Source: Saccharospirillum sp. MSK14-1
GTDB lineage: Bacteria; Pseudomonadota; Gammaproteobacteria; Pseudomonadales; Natronospirillaceae
NCBI RefSeq assembly: GCF_003054965.1
Contig: NZ_MIES01000005.1
Location: forward strand, 1-64,000
Direction of reading: 5' to 3'
DNA length: 64,000 bases
Part shown: piece after piece, positions 52,663-62,474 of the stretch
Numbering within the stretch: the first letter of the stretch is position 1
Layout of the letters: each line of letters starts with the position of its first letter
Notes under the pieces: model-generated
Told to the model about the DNA's origin: nothing
Database searches by the model: none
Seen by the model: only the letters and a program-made list of their open reading frames with translations
Position numbers and translations under genes: made by a program

Positions 52663-53652
52663 TCAGCCCACAGGAGAGGCACCACCGCTCAACGCCAACT
52701 GAACCAAATAGGTTGTATATGCCAGGTAAATCACCAGCAAAACGCTGCCCTCTACCCGGTTAATACGACCCTGACGCTTACGCGTGCCGATGCCCATGAT
52801 CAGCAACAGAACGGTCAGCGCCGTCATCAACACCCAGTCTCGGGTCAGCACGGCTGACTCGGTTTGCATCGGGCTGATGCTCGCCGCCAGACCAACCACG
52901 GCCAAGGTATTGAACAACCCCGAGCCAATCACGTTCCCCAGTGCCAGGTCGTGCTGGTTTTTACGAATCGCCGCCAGCGATGACGCCAGCTCCGGCAAAG
53001 AAGTACCGATGGCAACGACTGTTAAACCAACAATCAGATCGCTGACCCCGAGATTGATGGCGATTTCCACCGCGCCCCAGACCAGGGCGCGCGAGCTGAG
53101 CACCAGACCCACCAAGCCGACGACCAGCCAAAGTAACGCCGCACGCAGGGTCATGGCGTGGCTGTCTAATTGATCGGTGTATTCGGTTTCGAGCACATCG
53201 CCGGGCTGACGCCCCTGCAACACGGACCAACCCATGGTGCCGGCAAACAGCAGCAACAGCAGGAAGCCATCCAGCCGCGACAAATCGTTGTCGAGCAATT
53301 GCCAGCCAGCAAAGAGGGTGATCATCAACAGGATGGGCAACTCCCGACGCACAATGCCGGACTGCACTTGGATGGGGGCAATCACCGCCACCAAGCCCAC
53401 CACCAAACCAATGTTGGTGATGTTAGAACCGTAGGCGTTACCTAATGCCAGACCTGGATTGCCATCGGTTGCGGCGATCACCGACACCACCAGCTCAGGT
53501 GCCGAGGTGCCAAAACCGACGATCAACATACCGATCAACAACGGCGACATTCCGGCGTAGCGGGCCGTTCCAGACGCACCATCGACAAAGCGATCCGCAC
53601 TCCAGACCAGCACCACCAAACCGATAAGAACCGCCAACCAGGCTAACCACAT
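52663..53652 (-). CDS. Calcium/sodium antiporter (CaCA family, YrbG-like)
   Basis: 329-residue inner-membrane exchanger with about ten helices in two inverted halves. The alpha-repeats GFGTSAPELVVSVIAA (near 47) and AIGTSLPELASSLAAI (near 216) each hold the ion-binding glutamate. Followed by GNAYGSNITNIGL and GNVIGSGLFNTLA, also diagnostic. Swaps Na+ or H+ for Ca2+; exact ions inferred from the family. Confidence 0.93.
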   Translation of the reverse strand: MWLAWLAVLIGLVVLVWSADRFVDGASGTARYAGMSPLLIGMLIVGFGTSAPELVVSVIAATDGNPGLALGNAYGSNITNIGLVVGLVAVIAPIQVQSGIVRRELPILLMITLFAGWQLLDNDLSRLDGFLLLLLFAGTMGWSVLQGRQPGDVLETEYTDQLDSHAMTLRAALLWLVVGLVGLVLSSRALVWGAVEIAINLGVSDLIVGLTVVAIGTSLPELASSLAAIRKNQHDLALGNVIGSGLFNTLAVVGLAASISPMQTESAVLTRDWVLMTALTVLLLIMGIGTRKRQGRINRVEGSVLLVIYLAYTTYLVQLALSGGASPVG

Positions 53653-53727
53653 AACGCCCTGCTCCAGAAAAATGAGGCCGTATTAAGCCAGAGGTAACCG
53701 CCGTTGAACAGCCGCGGCCCAATGCGC

Positions 53728-54255
53728 TTAGAGTTTGCGCATGGTGAGCACCACCTGACCGACATCAAAACCGAACTTACTCATATCGGTCACGTTAATC
53801 AGGGTATTGGCGTCCACCTGATAGAGCCAGTCATCCATGCTCACGGCAATGGTACGGCCGCTCGACAAAGGCACCAGCAAGCGGTAATTCATGTTGACGG
53901 CGTTGCCGGCATACCGCATTTGCGCGGTGCCTTTCACGTCTCCGGCACGGCCGACATAGGAACGCTCACCGTCGCGTTCAAAGCGCCACACCCGCGTCTG
54001 GCGTTCGCCATCGCTCCACTGAAACACTTCGTCAAGGACACCGCCGTCAGCATTCCAGCGGGCGTCGATGGTCGCGGTGAAATGGCGTCGCACTTCGCCA
54101 CTGCGACTGAATACCACACCCTGAGCTTGCAGAGGGCCATTGAAGAATACCAAGGGATCGAAGGTGGGTTCACGATCGGCGTAGTCAGACACCGAGACAC
54201 CGGCACAGCCGGTCAGCATGATCGCCAAAACGGCAACACTGAGTAATCGAAACAC
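53728..54255 (-). CDS. DUF3833-family lipoprotein
   Basis: 175 residues from the GTG at 54255, which has AGGAG seven bases upstream; the frame extends further but overlaps the helicase gene 3' region without a better start. The signal ends in the lipobox LTGC, so it should be lipid-anchored. Conserved pattern: FFNGPLQAQGVVFSRSGEVRRHFTATI and VDANTLINVTDMSKFGFDVGQVVLTM. Function unknown. Leftward, 59 bases downstream of the helicase gene. Confidence 0.85.
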   Translation of the reverse strand: MFRLLSVAVLAIMLTGCAGVSVSDYADREPTFDPLVFFNGPLQAQGVVFSRSGEVRRHFTATIDARWNADGGVLDEVFQWSDGERQTRVWRFERDGERSYVGRAGDVKGTAQMRYAGNAVNMNYRLLVPLSSGRTIAVSMDDWLYQVDANTLINVTDMSKFGFDVGQVVLTMRKL

Positions 54256-54314
54256 AAGGACGCTCCTGAACAGATGACGGAGCAGAGAATACGCGCCAGT
54301 GCGCGCAACGGATG

Positions 54315-56531
54315 TTAGTCGTCGAGCCATTCCAGCATGGGCCAGGCCTGAGCCCGATCAAACTGCCGCACCTGACCATCGCGCACAAAACGGATGCTGA
54401 GTCGCGTGCCATCATCGTCGAGCAGACGTCCCGCACCGAATTTAGGGTGTCGTAAACGACGCTGCGGTTCGGTGCTCGGGTCTTCAGCCTGTGGCGCCTG
54501 CCAATGAATCTGCAACGCGCTTTGCTGGGCCTTGAGATACCGCTCGACGACCTGAGAATTCATCGAGGCTGGCAGACTGACTTCGCTGTGCGATTGCGCC
54601 AGAGCTTCAGCCAATGTCCGGCAACCGTCCCAATTCATTTCCTTTAAAAACGGACTGTCAGGTGTGTCCTGCCGCGTCAGCGGAGTCAGCAGAATGGCCT
54701 CATCACGGGCACGGGTGAGCGCCACATAGAGCAGGCGGCGTTCGCTGTCTTCCGACGCCGGACGACTTAAATCGCCTTCGGGGTGGTAGGGATAGAAACG
54801 CGCATTCAGTTCCGGAATCAACACACAGGGCCATTCGCGGCCTTTGGCTTTGTGAATCGAGGTCAGCGTTACGCCGTTCTGGCCGGAGGCCCGTCGCTGC
54901 GCCTGCAACGCGCGCAGTTGATCACCGGCTTCAGCCGCTGGCCACCGCTGCGCGGCGATAAAGTCGACAAAGGCGGTGACCGTGGCTACCTGGTCGTCGA
55001 CCTGCTGGGCCGAAAAGGCGTTATCGCGCAGCGCATTCAGATAATCGGTGCCGATCATCCAGCCGCTGACCAACTCACTGGCGTTCACCCGGCCTTCTTC
55101 TGCTCGCTGGATCAAGCGGGCGCGTTCGAGCAATTGGTCGGCCTGAAAGCTGGTCAGATTCTCCGGCAATGCATTGCGCAGATGCCGGGCGGTGTCATGG
55201 GCGACCCCCGCCAGCCGGCTAAGCAGGTCATCAACCACCGCTTTGCGGATTTTCAGGTAAGGCTGAGTCAGCAAGGTGCGCCACGCCTGGCGTCGTTGTT
55301 CTTCGTTGTAGCAACTGAACTCGCCGCTGGCTAAATCGAGCAACACCCAAAATGGCGACAGCTCAAAGCGTTCCAGAACCGTGCGATGACTCTCCAGCCG
55401 ATACGGCAGATTCGCCGCCAGCAGTTTCAACTCCAGCCGGGCGCTGTTGGCCCAGAGCCGGTTAAGCACGGCGATGTCGGTGAGTGGGCGTTCACCCTGC
55501 CAGTGACGAATGCAGTCCAGTGCGGCCTGAGCGCTGTCGTCACTGCGAATTTGCCGCACTCGGGTGTTGGCTGTACTGGCGTGCGAAAAACACAAGGTCG
55601 AGGCCGCGGTGCGATCTGCACCGGCCTGAATCAAATGGTTGGCCAGCAGCGACAATTGATGGCCGTAACGGAAGGTCCAACTCAGTTGGTAATCCTGCGG
55701 GTCCGCGAACTGCTGCTGGAAGGCTTCGGTCAGCAAAGACGGCTGAGAGCCGCGAAATTCGTAAATGGTCTGGTCCGGATCACCGACCACCATCACTTGA
55801 CCGCGCCCGCCGTGGAGGATGTCCAGCAACGCTTGCTGAATTGGGTTGATGTCCTGATATTCGTCGACCAGAATTTCGTCCATATGGCCGGCAAAGCGCT
55901 GCGCGACGTCTGGCTTGGCGATCAAACACCGCACCGGGTCGTACAGTAAATCGGCGAAGGTCAGCCGACGCTGATCGGCGCGCCACTGTTCAAACTGCGC
56001 AAACACGTCGATAAAAATCCGACAGACTTTGGGCAGGCCGCTTTGCTCAAAGACTTCAGCCGGACTCGCCAGACTGCTCTTCACCAGCTCAAAATAATTC
56101 AGCGCTGGCTCGACCCATTTTTTCTTACGACTGAGGATGTCTTCGGCTTGTTCCTCGTCCACCGCTGCCGCGCGCAGCAAGCGCCACACCACCGGCTCAA
56201 TTTGAGCGTCATTGAGTAAATCCCAATGCACCGGCGGCAGGTCACCGTCGTGCACCAGCCGTTGCAGAATGCGATACCCCAACGAATGAAAGGTGCGCAC
56301 TTCGGGCAGTGTCTGCTGGGGTTGCTCGCTCGCCAGACGCCGTGACACGTCTTGCTGTGCCGCCTTGTTGTACATCAGCACCAGCAGGCGGCGCGGATTG
56401 GCGCCCTCGTTTAAACGACGCGCTAAATAGGCCGTCAGTGTCGAGGTTTTACCGGAGCCGGCAACCGCCACGATGCGGGCGTGGCCGGCCGGATGTGCAA
56501 TGATGGCGAGTTGTTCGTCGGTGAAGTGCAT
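54315..56531 (-). CDS. UvrD/Rep-family superfamily 1 DNA helicase
   Basis: 738-residue 3'-5' helicase. Walker A AGSGKT (24-29); motif II VDEYQD; motif III GDPDQTIYEFRGSQP; motif V TSIHKAKGREW; motif VI YVALTRARD. The C-terminal about 50 residues (RRLRHPKFGAGRLLDDDGTRLSIRFVRDGQVRQF) form a Tudor/SH3-like tail as in UvrD and PcrA (DUF3553-like). It is distinct from canonical UvrD in its domain 1B, so a repair or conflict-resolution role is inferred, not specific. Divergent from the CheW gene. Confidence 0.9.
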   Translation of the reverse strand: MHFTDEQLAIIAHPAGHARIVAVAGSGKTSTLTAYLARRLNEGANPRRLLVLMYNKAAQQDVSRRLASEQPQQTLPEVRTFHSLGYRILQRLVHDGDLPPVHWDLLNDAQIEPVVWRLLRAAAVDEEQAEDILSRKKKWVEPALNYFELVKSSLASPAEVFEQSGLPKVCRIFIDVFAQFEQWRADQRRLTFADLLYDPVRCLIAKPDVAQRFAGHMDEILVDEYQDINPIQQALLDILHGGRGQVMVVGDPDQTIYEFRGSQPSLLTEAFQQQFADPQDYQLSWTFRYGHQLSLLANHLIQAGADRTAASTLCFSHASTANTRVRQIRSDDSAQAALDCIRHWQGERPLTDIAVLNRLWANSARLELKLLAANLPYRLESHRTVLERFELSPFWVLLDLASGEFSCYNEEQRRQAWRTLLTQPYLKIRKAVVDDLLSRLAGVAHDTARHLRNALPENLTSFQADQLLERARLIQRAEEGRVNASELVSGWMIGTDYLNALRDNAFSAQQVDDQVATVTAFVDFIAAQRWPAAEAGDQLRALQAQRRASGQNGVTLTSIHKAKGREWPCVLIPELNARFYPYHPEGDLSRPASEDSERRLLYVALTRARDEAILLTPLTRQDTPDSPFLKEMNWDGCRTLAEALAQSHSEVSLPASMNSQVVERYLKAQQSALQIHWQAPQAEDPSTEPQRRLRHPKFGAGRLLDDDGTRLSIRFVRDGQVRQFDRAQAWPMLEWLDD

Positions 56532-56706
56532 GGCGGTCCTCGCGGCGGGCGCTCAAGGTACCAGAAGCGCCTTGCGATGTCTTAGTCATCCGCGACTCAG
56601 TCTCAAGCTTGACGCCACCCGGCCGATGTTCTGGTTTGCAGCTTGGCGGACCCCTGACTAGGCTGAATAGGAGGGTTGGTGTGAACCAACCATAAGGAGC
56701 CGATCG

Positions 56707-57153
56707 ATGACGATGTCGAACGAAATGTGGGTCGTGGTGTTTCTCGACCAAGAACCGCTGGCCTTTCCGGCCACGCTGATCAAAGAAGTGGTGCCCTGGC
56801 AACCGCTCAATCCAGTACCCAGCACGGCGCTGGGCGTCATGGGGTTGGTGGGATTGCGCGGTGAAACACTGGCGGTGATCGATCTGTTGCGCATGACCGG
56901 ACACGGCCAATTGGATGATCCACAGTTTATGCTGATTGTCGATTTTCCGGAGTCGCGTATGGGCCTGGCCGTGGCGCGCGTGGAAGGGGTGCAATACTTC
57001 AATACCGAAGACGCCGACACCAATATGGCTGGTGGTTATATTCAGGCCACGGCAGAGCGCGACGGCCGCCTTTACCAACTCATCAATCCGACCGGGTTAG
57101 AGCAATTGATCGGCCAGCACACCGATGTGGGTGCGCTGGTGCGCGATTTTTAA
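56707..57153 (+). CDS. CheW-like scaffold protein
   Basis: 148-residue single CheW domain (LAFPATLIKEVVPWQPLNPVP; GVMGLVGLRGETLAVIDLLRM; LGAV-type second subdomain from about 80). CheW proteins couple chemoreceptors to CheA; this one is stand-alone with no CheA, receptor or CheY gene in the window. It may act in a distant chemosensory cluster. ATG at 56707 (ATG 56713 also in frame). Stop overlaps that of the convergent diguanylate cyclase gene by 4 bases. Confidence 0.87.
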   Translation: MTMSNEMWVVVFLDQEPLAFPATLIKEVVPWQPLNPVPSTALGVMGLVGLRGETLAVIDLLRMTGHGQLDDPQFMLIVDFPESRMGLAVARVEGVQYFNTEDADTNMAGGYIQATAERDGRLYQLINPTGLEQLIGQHTDVGALVRDF

Positions 57154-58706
57154 TCCACCTCCTGTAACTTGTGACACGCCACTACCCGATTGCGCCCGGC
57201 TTCTTTCGCTTCATAAAGGGCGTCGTCGGCGCCTTCGGTCAGCATCTCCGGTGAATCATTGAGCCCAGGCTGGCCGGCACACACACCGGCGCTGATGGTC
57301 ACCACTGACGCTGCTTCTGAGAAGGCATGCGGCAACTGCAAATTCTCCACCACCTGTCGGCATTGCTCAGCCACCTGAACCGGCGCTTCAGTGTGCGGCA
57401 AAATGATGGCAAATTCCTCCCCACCATAACGCGCCACCAGATCAAGCGGTCGCTGAGCGATGCTCTGCAGTGCTTCGGCCACACGACGCAGGCACTGATC
57501 ACCGGCCGGGTGTCCGTATTCATCGTTGTAGTTTTTGAAGTGGTCAATGTCGATCATGACCAGCGCGACGGCCGTCCCCTCACGCTGAGCCCGCGCCCAT
57601 TCCTGTGACAAGTGTTGATCAAAGTGACGCCGATTCGCCAAGCCAGTCAGCCCATCGGTCAAGGAAATACGTTCCAACTGATCACGCGCGGCCTGCAACT
57701 CGCGGTTGCGCTTCAAGGTGGCAATGACATAGCCACTGATCAGGACGATAAACAGCAGGCCGCCACCAAACACCAACCAGGGCAGGTAGCTGCGTTGCCC
57801 CACAGCAAACCCTCGAGCGGGAATGGCTTCAATCAGCCACTGGCGGCCGCCGACATCAAACGCCTCTGATTCATAACGCCAGGGTAGATGCCAGGCCTTA
57901 ACGCCCGGCGGAATGTTTTCGAACAGCACTTCATCGGTGCCACTGCTCCGGTCGATGATGCGGATGCAGATATCACCCGAAGAGGACGCACCTATGGATT
58001 GCTGATACAACGCAGCAACCCGATACACGCCATTAAAAAACCCTCGCAATTGGGCGCGTCGTTCCTGCGGCTGCTCTGGCAGGCCGTCATAGAGCGCGGA
58101 AAACACCAGAAAACCTTGCTGATTTTCCGGCTCCTGTACCAACTGAATGCCTGCCGTCGCAACCAATCGTCCGCTGTCGCGGGCTTCGAGCAGGGCGCGC
58201 AAACGACGCTCCTCACTCGCCAGATCATAGCCAACGGCGGCCTGATTGGTGGCCAGTGGTTCGATGAAAACAACCGGAACATAGCGGTCACGTTGCGCCA
58301 CAACAGCCTTGCCGTTGTCGGTATCGGCCCGTTCAAACACTTCGAAATCGGGTATCGACTGACGCATTTGCTGCTCTAAAGGCTGCAACTGTGACTGATT
58401 CACCCAGGGCGCCCAGGCAAACGCCTGGATCGCTGGGGAGCGCCGCAATACCCCTTGGGTCACACGATTGAATAACGGCAGATTGATGTTATCAACCGTC
58501 GACAAGGCTTGATTGAGGGCGTACAGAATTTCCAGGTTAAGCAACACTTCACGTTCAAACGCCACGACGTGTTGGTCAACTTCGGCTTGAAAGCTTTGCT
58601 GTATTGCCGCGCTTTCATTGTTGTACAGACTGCGCGACAAAACGGCCAAACAACCGACCCCGATCACTGCGAGACTCAGAACCACCCGGTTGGTACTTAC
58701 TTTCAC
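57150..58706 (-). CDS. CHASE-domain diguanylate cyclase
   Basis: 518 residues from the GTG at 58706, with GGGAGG about 10 bases upstream; GTG 58715 and TTG 58733 are alternatives. An N-terminal helix (about 9-26), an extracytoplasmic CHASE sensor (about 60-270), a second helix (about 310-330), then GGDEF (about 355-515). The active site RYGGEEF is intact, so c-di-GMP synthesis is expected. LTDGLTGLANRRHFD opens the catalytic domain. The CHASE ligand is unknown. Convergent with the CheW gene. Confidence 0.9.
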   Translation of the reverse strand: MKVSTNRVVLSLAVIGVGCLAVLSRSLYNNESAAIQQSFQAEVDQHVVAFEREVLLNLEILYALNQALSTVDNINLPLFNRVTQGVLRRSPAIQAFAWAPWVNQSQLQPLEQQMRQSIPDFEVFERADTDNGKAVVAQRDRYVPVVFIEPLATNQAAVGYDLASEERRLRALLEARDSGRLVATAGIQLVQEPENQQGFLVFSALYDGLPEQPQERRAQLRGFFNGVYRVAALYQQSIGASSSGDICIRIIDRSSGTDEVLFENIPPGVKAWHLPWRYESEAFDVGGRQWLIEAIPARGFAVGQRSYLPWLVFGGGLLFIVLISGYVIATLKRNRELQAARDQLERISLTDGLTGLANRRHFDQHLSQEWARAQREGTAVALVMIDIDHFKNYNDEYGHPAGDQCLRRVAEALQSIAQRPLDLVARYGGEEFAIILPHTEAPVQVAEQCRQVVENLQLPHAFSEAASVVTISAGVCAGQPGLNDSPEMLTEGADDALYEAKEAGRNRVVACHKLQEVD

Positions 58707-58794
58707 AACCGCCACGCCTCCCGGGCAAAGCAATTATTGCAATCCACTAAGCCTAGACCAGGTTGTCATAAATGGGAGATTTGTGGGAAAAAAC

Positions 58795-61068
58795 TCACCC
58801 GGCAGGGGCCAGGCCTAACGCCGACAACGGAATGCCAATTTTCTTCAACGCCAATTGCAGCGTCGAGCGAACCAGGCGCGGGTTGTCCAGATGCAGTAGG
58901 CCCGCCACCACCTGTTCGGCCCAATCGGTATCAATTTGTCGCAACACCGATTTAACACGCAATAAGTTAGAACTGCTCATCGACAGTTGCCGATAGCCCA
59001 GCCCGACCAAAATGACCGCGCCTAACGCATCACCGGCCAACTCACCACACAAACTGACCGGAACCCCGGCATGGTTGCCCGCATCGATCACCACTTTGAG
59101 CGCTTTGAGGACAGCCGGATGCAAGGCATCGTAGATGGCGGCAACACGCGGGTTATTGCGGTCGACGGCCAGCAAATATTGGGTCAGATCGTTACTGCCG
59201 ACGGAAATAAAATCCACCTGGCTGGCCAGTTCGGAAATCAGATAGACCGCGGACGGCACTTCGACCATAACACCCACGTCCGGCACCCGAACCGACAGGC
59301 CTTCTTCGTTCAATTCCATCGCCGCCCGATGGATGATCGCCAGCGCTTCTTCGACTTCGCTGACACTGGTCACCATGGGCAGCATGACCTTTAGGTTATT
59401 CAGCCCTTCGCTGGCACGCAGCATGGCCCGCACCTGAACCATAAACAGCTCAGGGTGATCGAGCATTACGCGAATACCGCGCCAACCGAGGAAGGGGTTG
59501 TCTTCAACGATGGGGAAATAGGTCAGGCTTTTATCGCCCCCGACGTCGAGTGTCCGCATGGTGACCGGGCGCGGCGCAAATGCCTCTAACTGAGCGCGAT
59601 AGATCGCCGCCTGCTCTTCTTCCGACGGAAAGCGCTGGCGCATCATAAAGGGCACTTCGGTCCGGAACAGACCCACACCGTCGGCGCCTCTGTCCTGCGA
59701 GCGGAGAATGTCGGTCTGTAAACCGGTGTTAACCAGCAACGTAATGGCCAGCCCATCCCGCGTAGTGCCCGGCTCATCTTTCAGCGATTCAAGCCCGGCC
59801 TCACGAGCGGCCTCTTCACGACACACGGCTTCAAAATGTCGGCGTTTTTCATCCGACAGGCGGTAATACAGATGGCCGCGATAGCCATCGATCACCAGCG
59901 CCTCGCCCTGTAACGCCTGCCAGGGCAATTCCTGAACGCCCATCACCGTCGGGATATCCAGCGCCCGCGCCAGAATGGCAATGTGGGAGTTGGCGGAGCC
60001 GCGAGTACAGACGATGCCGGCAATTTTGGCACCGGTCAGTTCACCAAAGACCGTCGGCGAGATTTCTTCGCCGATGAGGATGGCATCGTCCGGGATGGCC
60101 TGAGTCGGTGTTGATTCTTGCAAATAAGCCAGCACGCGCCGGCCCAGATCGCGCATGTCCGCCGCGCGCTCGCGCAAGTAGGCATCGTCCATTTTCTCAA
60201 AATGATCGATGTAACCGCGCATCACTCCGGCCAGAGCACTTTGCGCCCACTCACCCTGACGAATGCGCTCGATAACGGCTTCGCCCAAGGCAGCATCATC
60301 AAGAATATCGACATACACGTTAAACAGGGCCAACTCTTCCGGGCGCAGCTCGATCTGCAATTTATCCCGGGTGGCGCGCAGTTCAGTCCGGACGCCGCCC
60401 AGCGCCTGATGAAACAGGGCCACCTCAGCTTCGATGTCGTCAGTTGGGCGATAGCGCACGGCTTTTAGATCGGCAGGCGGCAACAACACATGCCCCTGAC
60501 CGATGGCAACACCCTGCGCACCGGGCACGCCCTGGAAGCGCACATCGGTTTGCTCATCACCCAGCAAGTTCAAGCCTGACAGGGCTCCGGTGGCTTCAGC
60601 GTGGGCAATGACACCCGCCAGCTGAGCCGACAACGTCACCAGGAAGGCTTCTTCTTCATCGCCAAAGCGACCGGCTTCGGTTTTCTGGATGGTCAACACA
60701 CCGAGCAATTTACGGTGGTGAATAATCGGAACCGCTAAGGTGCCTTTGTAGGGCTCTTCGCCCAGGCCAGGCACCAGATGATAATTAGGATGGCGAGTGG
60801 CATCGCCCAGATTGATCGGCTCTTCACGCTTGCCGACCAAACCGATCAGGCCCTGATTCTGAGTGAGCGTCAGCTTGCCAATGGCGTCAGCACTCAAGCC
60901 GTCGGTGGCCATCAAGACGTAACGTTCGACATGCGCATCCCACAGGAATACCGAACACACCTGCACTTCCATACCGGCGCGAATGCGGCCAACCAGAGTG
61001 CGCAGAGAACTTTGCAGATCCCGCGCGCTGTTGACTTCTTCGACTACCTGGCGAAGCAGGTGCAACAT
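58795..61068 (-). CDS. ptsP: Phosphoenolpyruvate-protein phosphotransferase PtsP (EI-Ntr)
   Basis: First enzyme of the nitrogen PTS: uses PEP to phosphorylate NPr, which passes phosphate to EIIA-Ntr. 757 residues: N-terminal GAF domain (about 20-160), then the enzyme I region with phospho-acceptor H362 (RGSANSHIAIL), PEP-binding DGVGLFRTEVPFM and the C-terminal SLCGELAGD. ATG at 61068, directly after the rppH stop (1 base apart). rppH-ptsP order is typical of gammaproteobacteria; the E. coli protein is 748 residues. Confidence 0.95.
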   Translation of the reverse strand: MLHLLRQVVEEVNSARDLQSSLRTLVGRIRAGMEVQVCSVFLWDAHVERYVLMATDGLSADAIGKLTLTQNQGLIGLVGKREEPINLGDATRHPNYHLVPGLGEEPYKGTLAVPIIHHRKLLGVLTIQKTEAGRFGDEEEAFLVTLSAQLAGVIAHAEATGALSGLNLLGDEQTDVRFQGVPGAQGVAIGQGHVLLPPADLKAVRYRPTDDIEAEVALFHQALGGVRTELRATRDKLQIELRPEELALFNVYVDILDDAALGEAVIERIRQGEWAQSALAGVMRGYIDHFEKMDDAYLRERAADMRDLGRRVLAYLQESTPTQAIPDDAILIGEEISPTVFGELTGAKIAGIVCTRGSANSHIAILARALDIPTVMGVQELPWQALQGEALVIDGYRGHLYYRLSDEKRRHFEAVCREEAAREAGLESLKDEPGTTRDGLAITLLVNTGLQTDILRSQDRGADGVGLFRTEVPFMMRQRFPSEEEQAAIYRAQLEAFAPRPVTMRTLDVGGDKSLTYFPIVEDNPFLGWRGIRVMLDHPELFMVQVRAMLRASEGLNNLKVMLPMVTSVSEVEEALAIIHRAAMELNEEGLSVRVPDVGVMVEVPSAVYLISELASQVDFISVGSNDLTQYLLAVDRNNPRVAAIYDALHPAVLKALKVVIDAGNHAGVPVSLCGELAGDALGAVILVGLGYRQLSMSSSNLLRVKSVLRQIDTDWAEQVVAGLLHLDNPRLVRSTLQLALKKIGIPLSALGLAPAG

Positions 61069-61069
61069 G

Positions 61070-61561
61070 TCAGCCACGAATACGCTGCTCCCGATTGATG
61101 CGTGGTGCCAATTCAGCCAACGCCTGCCGGTAAACCGACCGCTTGAACGACACGACCTTGGCCAGCGGGTACCAGTAAGACACCCACTGCCAGCCATCGA
61201 ATTCCGGGTCATCGCTGCCATTAAGCTGAACGTCTTCATCGGCGCACAGCATGCGCAGCAAAAACCACTTTTGTTTTTGTCCGATACAGATGGGCAGGGC
61301 GTTATAACGAATCATGCGTTTGGGCAGGCGGTAACGCAGCCAGTCGCGGGTGCAGGCGAGGACTTCAACGTCGTCCTCACCCAGGCCAACTTCTTCACGC
61401 AATTCGCGATAAAGCGCGTCCAGCGGCGTCTCCTGAGCGCGAATACCACCCTGAGGAAATTGCCAAGCATCCTGACCGATACGACGAGCCCACAGAACCT
61501 GGTTCTGGCCGTTAGTCAGAATGATGCCCACATTGGGGCGATAGCCATCAGAATCGATCAT
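61070..61561 (-). CDS. rppH: RNA pyrophosphohydrolase RppH
   Basis: Nudix hydrolase that removes pyrophosphate from the 5' end of mRNAs and so triggers RNase E decay. 163 residues from ATG at 61561 ([17 protein letters not shown], matching the E. coli N-terminus); a GTG at 61567 is in frame. The Nudix box [20 protein letters not shown] spans about 38-60 with catalytic glutamates. Followed directly by ptsP. GC-rich hairpins lie upstream at 61584-61626. Confidence 0.95.
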   Translation of the reverse strand: MIDSDGYRPNVGIILTNGQNQVLWARRIGQDAWQFPQGGIRAQETPLDALYRELREEVGLGEDDVEVLACTRDWLRYRLPKRMIRYNALPICIGQKQKWFLLRMLCADEDVQLNGSDDPEFDGWQWVSYWYPLAKVVSFKRSVYRQALAELAPRINREQRIRG

Positions 61562-61583
61562 CGCCACTGCCGCTTTATCGCAG

Positions 61584-61626
61584 GGCCGGCACGGGGTGCC
61601 GGCCGGTTAACCGGGCCCCTGAGGGG
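61584..61626. promoter_or_regulatory. Two tandem GC-rich hairpins upstream of rppH
   Basis: GGCCGGCAC (61584-61592) and GTGCCGGCC (61596-61604) form a 9-bp stem with a GGG loop; CCCC (61616-61619) and GGGG (61623-61626) form a second. They lie in the 241-base divergent gap between rppH and the HAD gene, probably in the rppH leader. Function unknown; no U-tract. Confidence 0.4.
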
Positions 61627-61762
61627 TCTGTGGGGGCGACCCTGAAGCCAAACCCCCATGCAGGCATTGTTCCACAAGCCTTGGCAAACACCAAACGGGC
61701 GCGCCTGAGACCGCCTGACGCTTGTACCGCCTGGTTAGAATCCGTACTCTTAGCACCCTTGA

Positions 61763-61784
61763 GCGCCCGTTCTGGGCGCGTTTT
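61763..61784 (+). terminator. Terminator-like hairpin in the leader of the HAD phosphatase gene
   Basis: GCGCCC (61763-61768) pairs with GGGCGC (61774-61779), followed by GTTTT. It ends only 6 bases before the AAGGAAG Shine-Dalgarno of the HAD gene (61791-61797). A transcript starting upstream would meet it before the coding region, suggesting attenuation or a barrier to read-in. Confidence 0.45.
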
Positions 61785-61802
61785 GTCTCTAAGGAAGTTG
61801 TC

Positions 61803-62474
61803 TTGACCCTGGCCATTTTTGACCTTGACCAAACCTTGCTAACCGGCGATTCCGATCACGCCTGGGGCGAATTTCTGGTTGAGTCCGGTCTCGTTGATGC
61901 GGAAACCGTATTAACCGCCAACGACCAGTTTTTTGCTGACTATCAAGCCGGTCGGCTCGATATTCAGGCTTACCTGCTGTTCGTGCTGGAATTCCTGGCA
62001 CACAAAGATCCCGCCGAACTGGCCGAACTGCATCGTCGTTTTATGGACGCCAAAATCATCCCCATGATTCAGGCAGGTACTCAGGCGTTGCTCGATAAGC
62101 ACCGTGATCTTGGTCACACCTTGATGATCATCACCGCCACCAACCGTTTTGTTACCGGCCCTATCGCCCAATATCTCGGCATTGAACATCTGATCGCCTG
62201 CGAGGCTGAGCAAGTTAATGGTCGCTACACCGGCCGCCCCGAAGGCGTTCCCAGCTTCCGCGAAGGCAAGGTGACGCGCCTGGAAGCCTGGCTGAAAGAA
62301 CACGCTGAAACGCTGGACGGTGCCTGGTTTTATAGCGATTCGCACAATGATCTGCCCTTGCTGTCATTGGTCGATCACCCGGTTGCCGTCGATCCAGACG
62401 CTCGCTTGCAGGCCGAAGCAGAACAACGTGGTTGGTCCATCATCAGTTTGAGGGAAACACATGCCGAATTTTAA
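61803..62474 (+). CDS. HAD-IB family phosphatase (phosphoserine-phosphatase-like)
   Basis: 223-residue HAD hydrolase, cytoplasmic. Motif I DLDQTLL gives the nucleophile and second aspartate, motif II is ITATN, the motif III lysine lies in FREGKV, and motif IV is SDSHNDLPLL. Substrate unknown; relatives include CicA and phosphoserine phosphatases. I use TTG at 61803, with AAGGAAG at 61791 and the family N-terminus (TLAIFDLDQTLL) starting there. This gene next to rppH-ptsP matches Pseudomonas gene order. Overlaps the next gene by 14 bases. Confidence 0.87.
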   Translation: MTLAIFDLDQTLLTGDSDHAWGEFLVESGLVDAETVLTANDQFFADYQAGRLDIQAYLLFVLEFLAHKDPAELAELHRRFMDAKIIPMIQAGTQALLDKHRDLGHTLMIITATNRFVTGPIAQYLGIEHLIACEAEQVNGRYTGRPEGVPSFREGKVTRLEAWLKEHAETLDGAWFYSDSHNDLPLLSLVDHPVAVDPDARLQAEAEQRGWSIISLRETHAEF

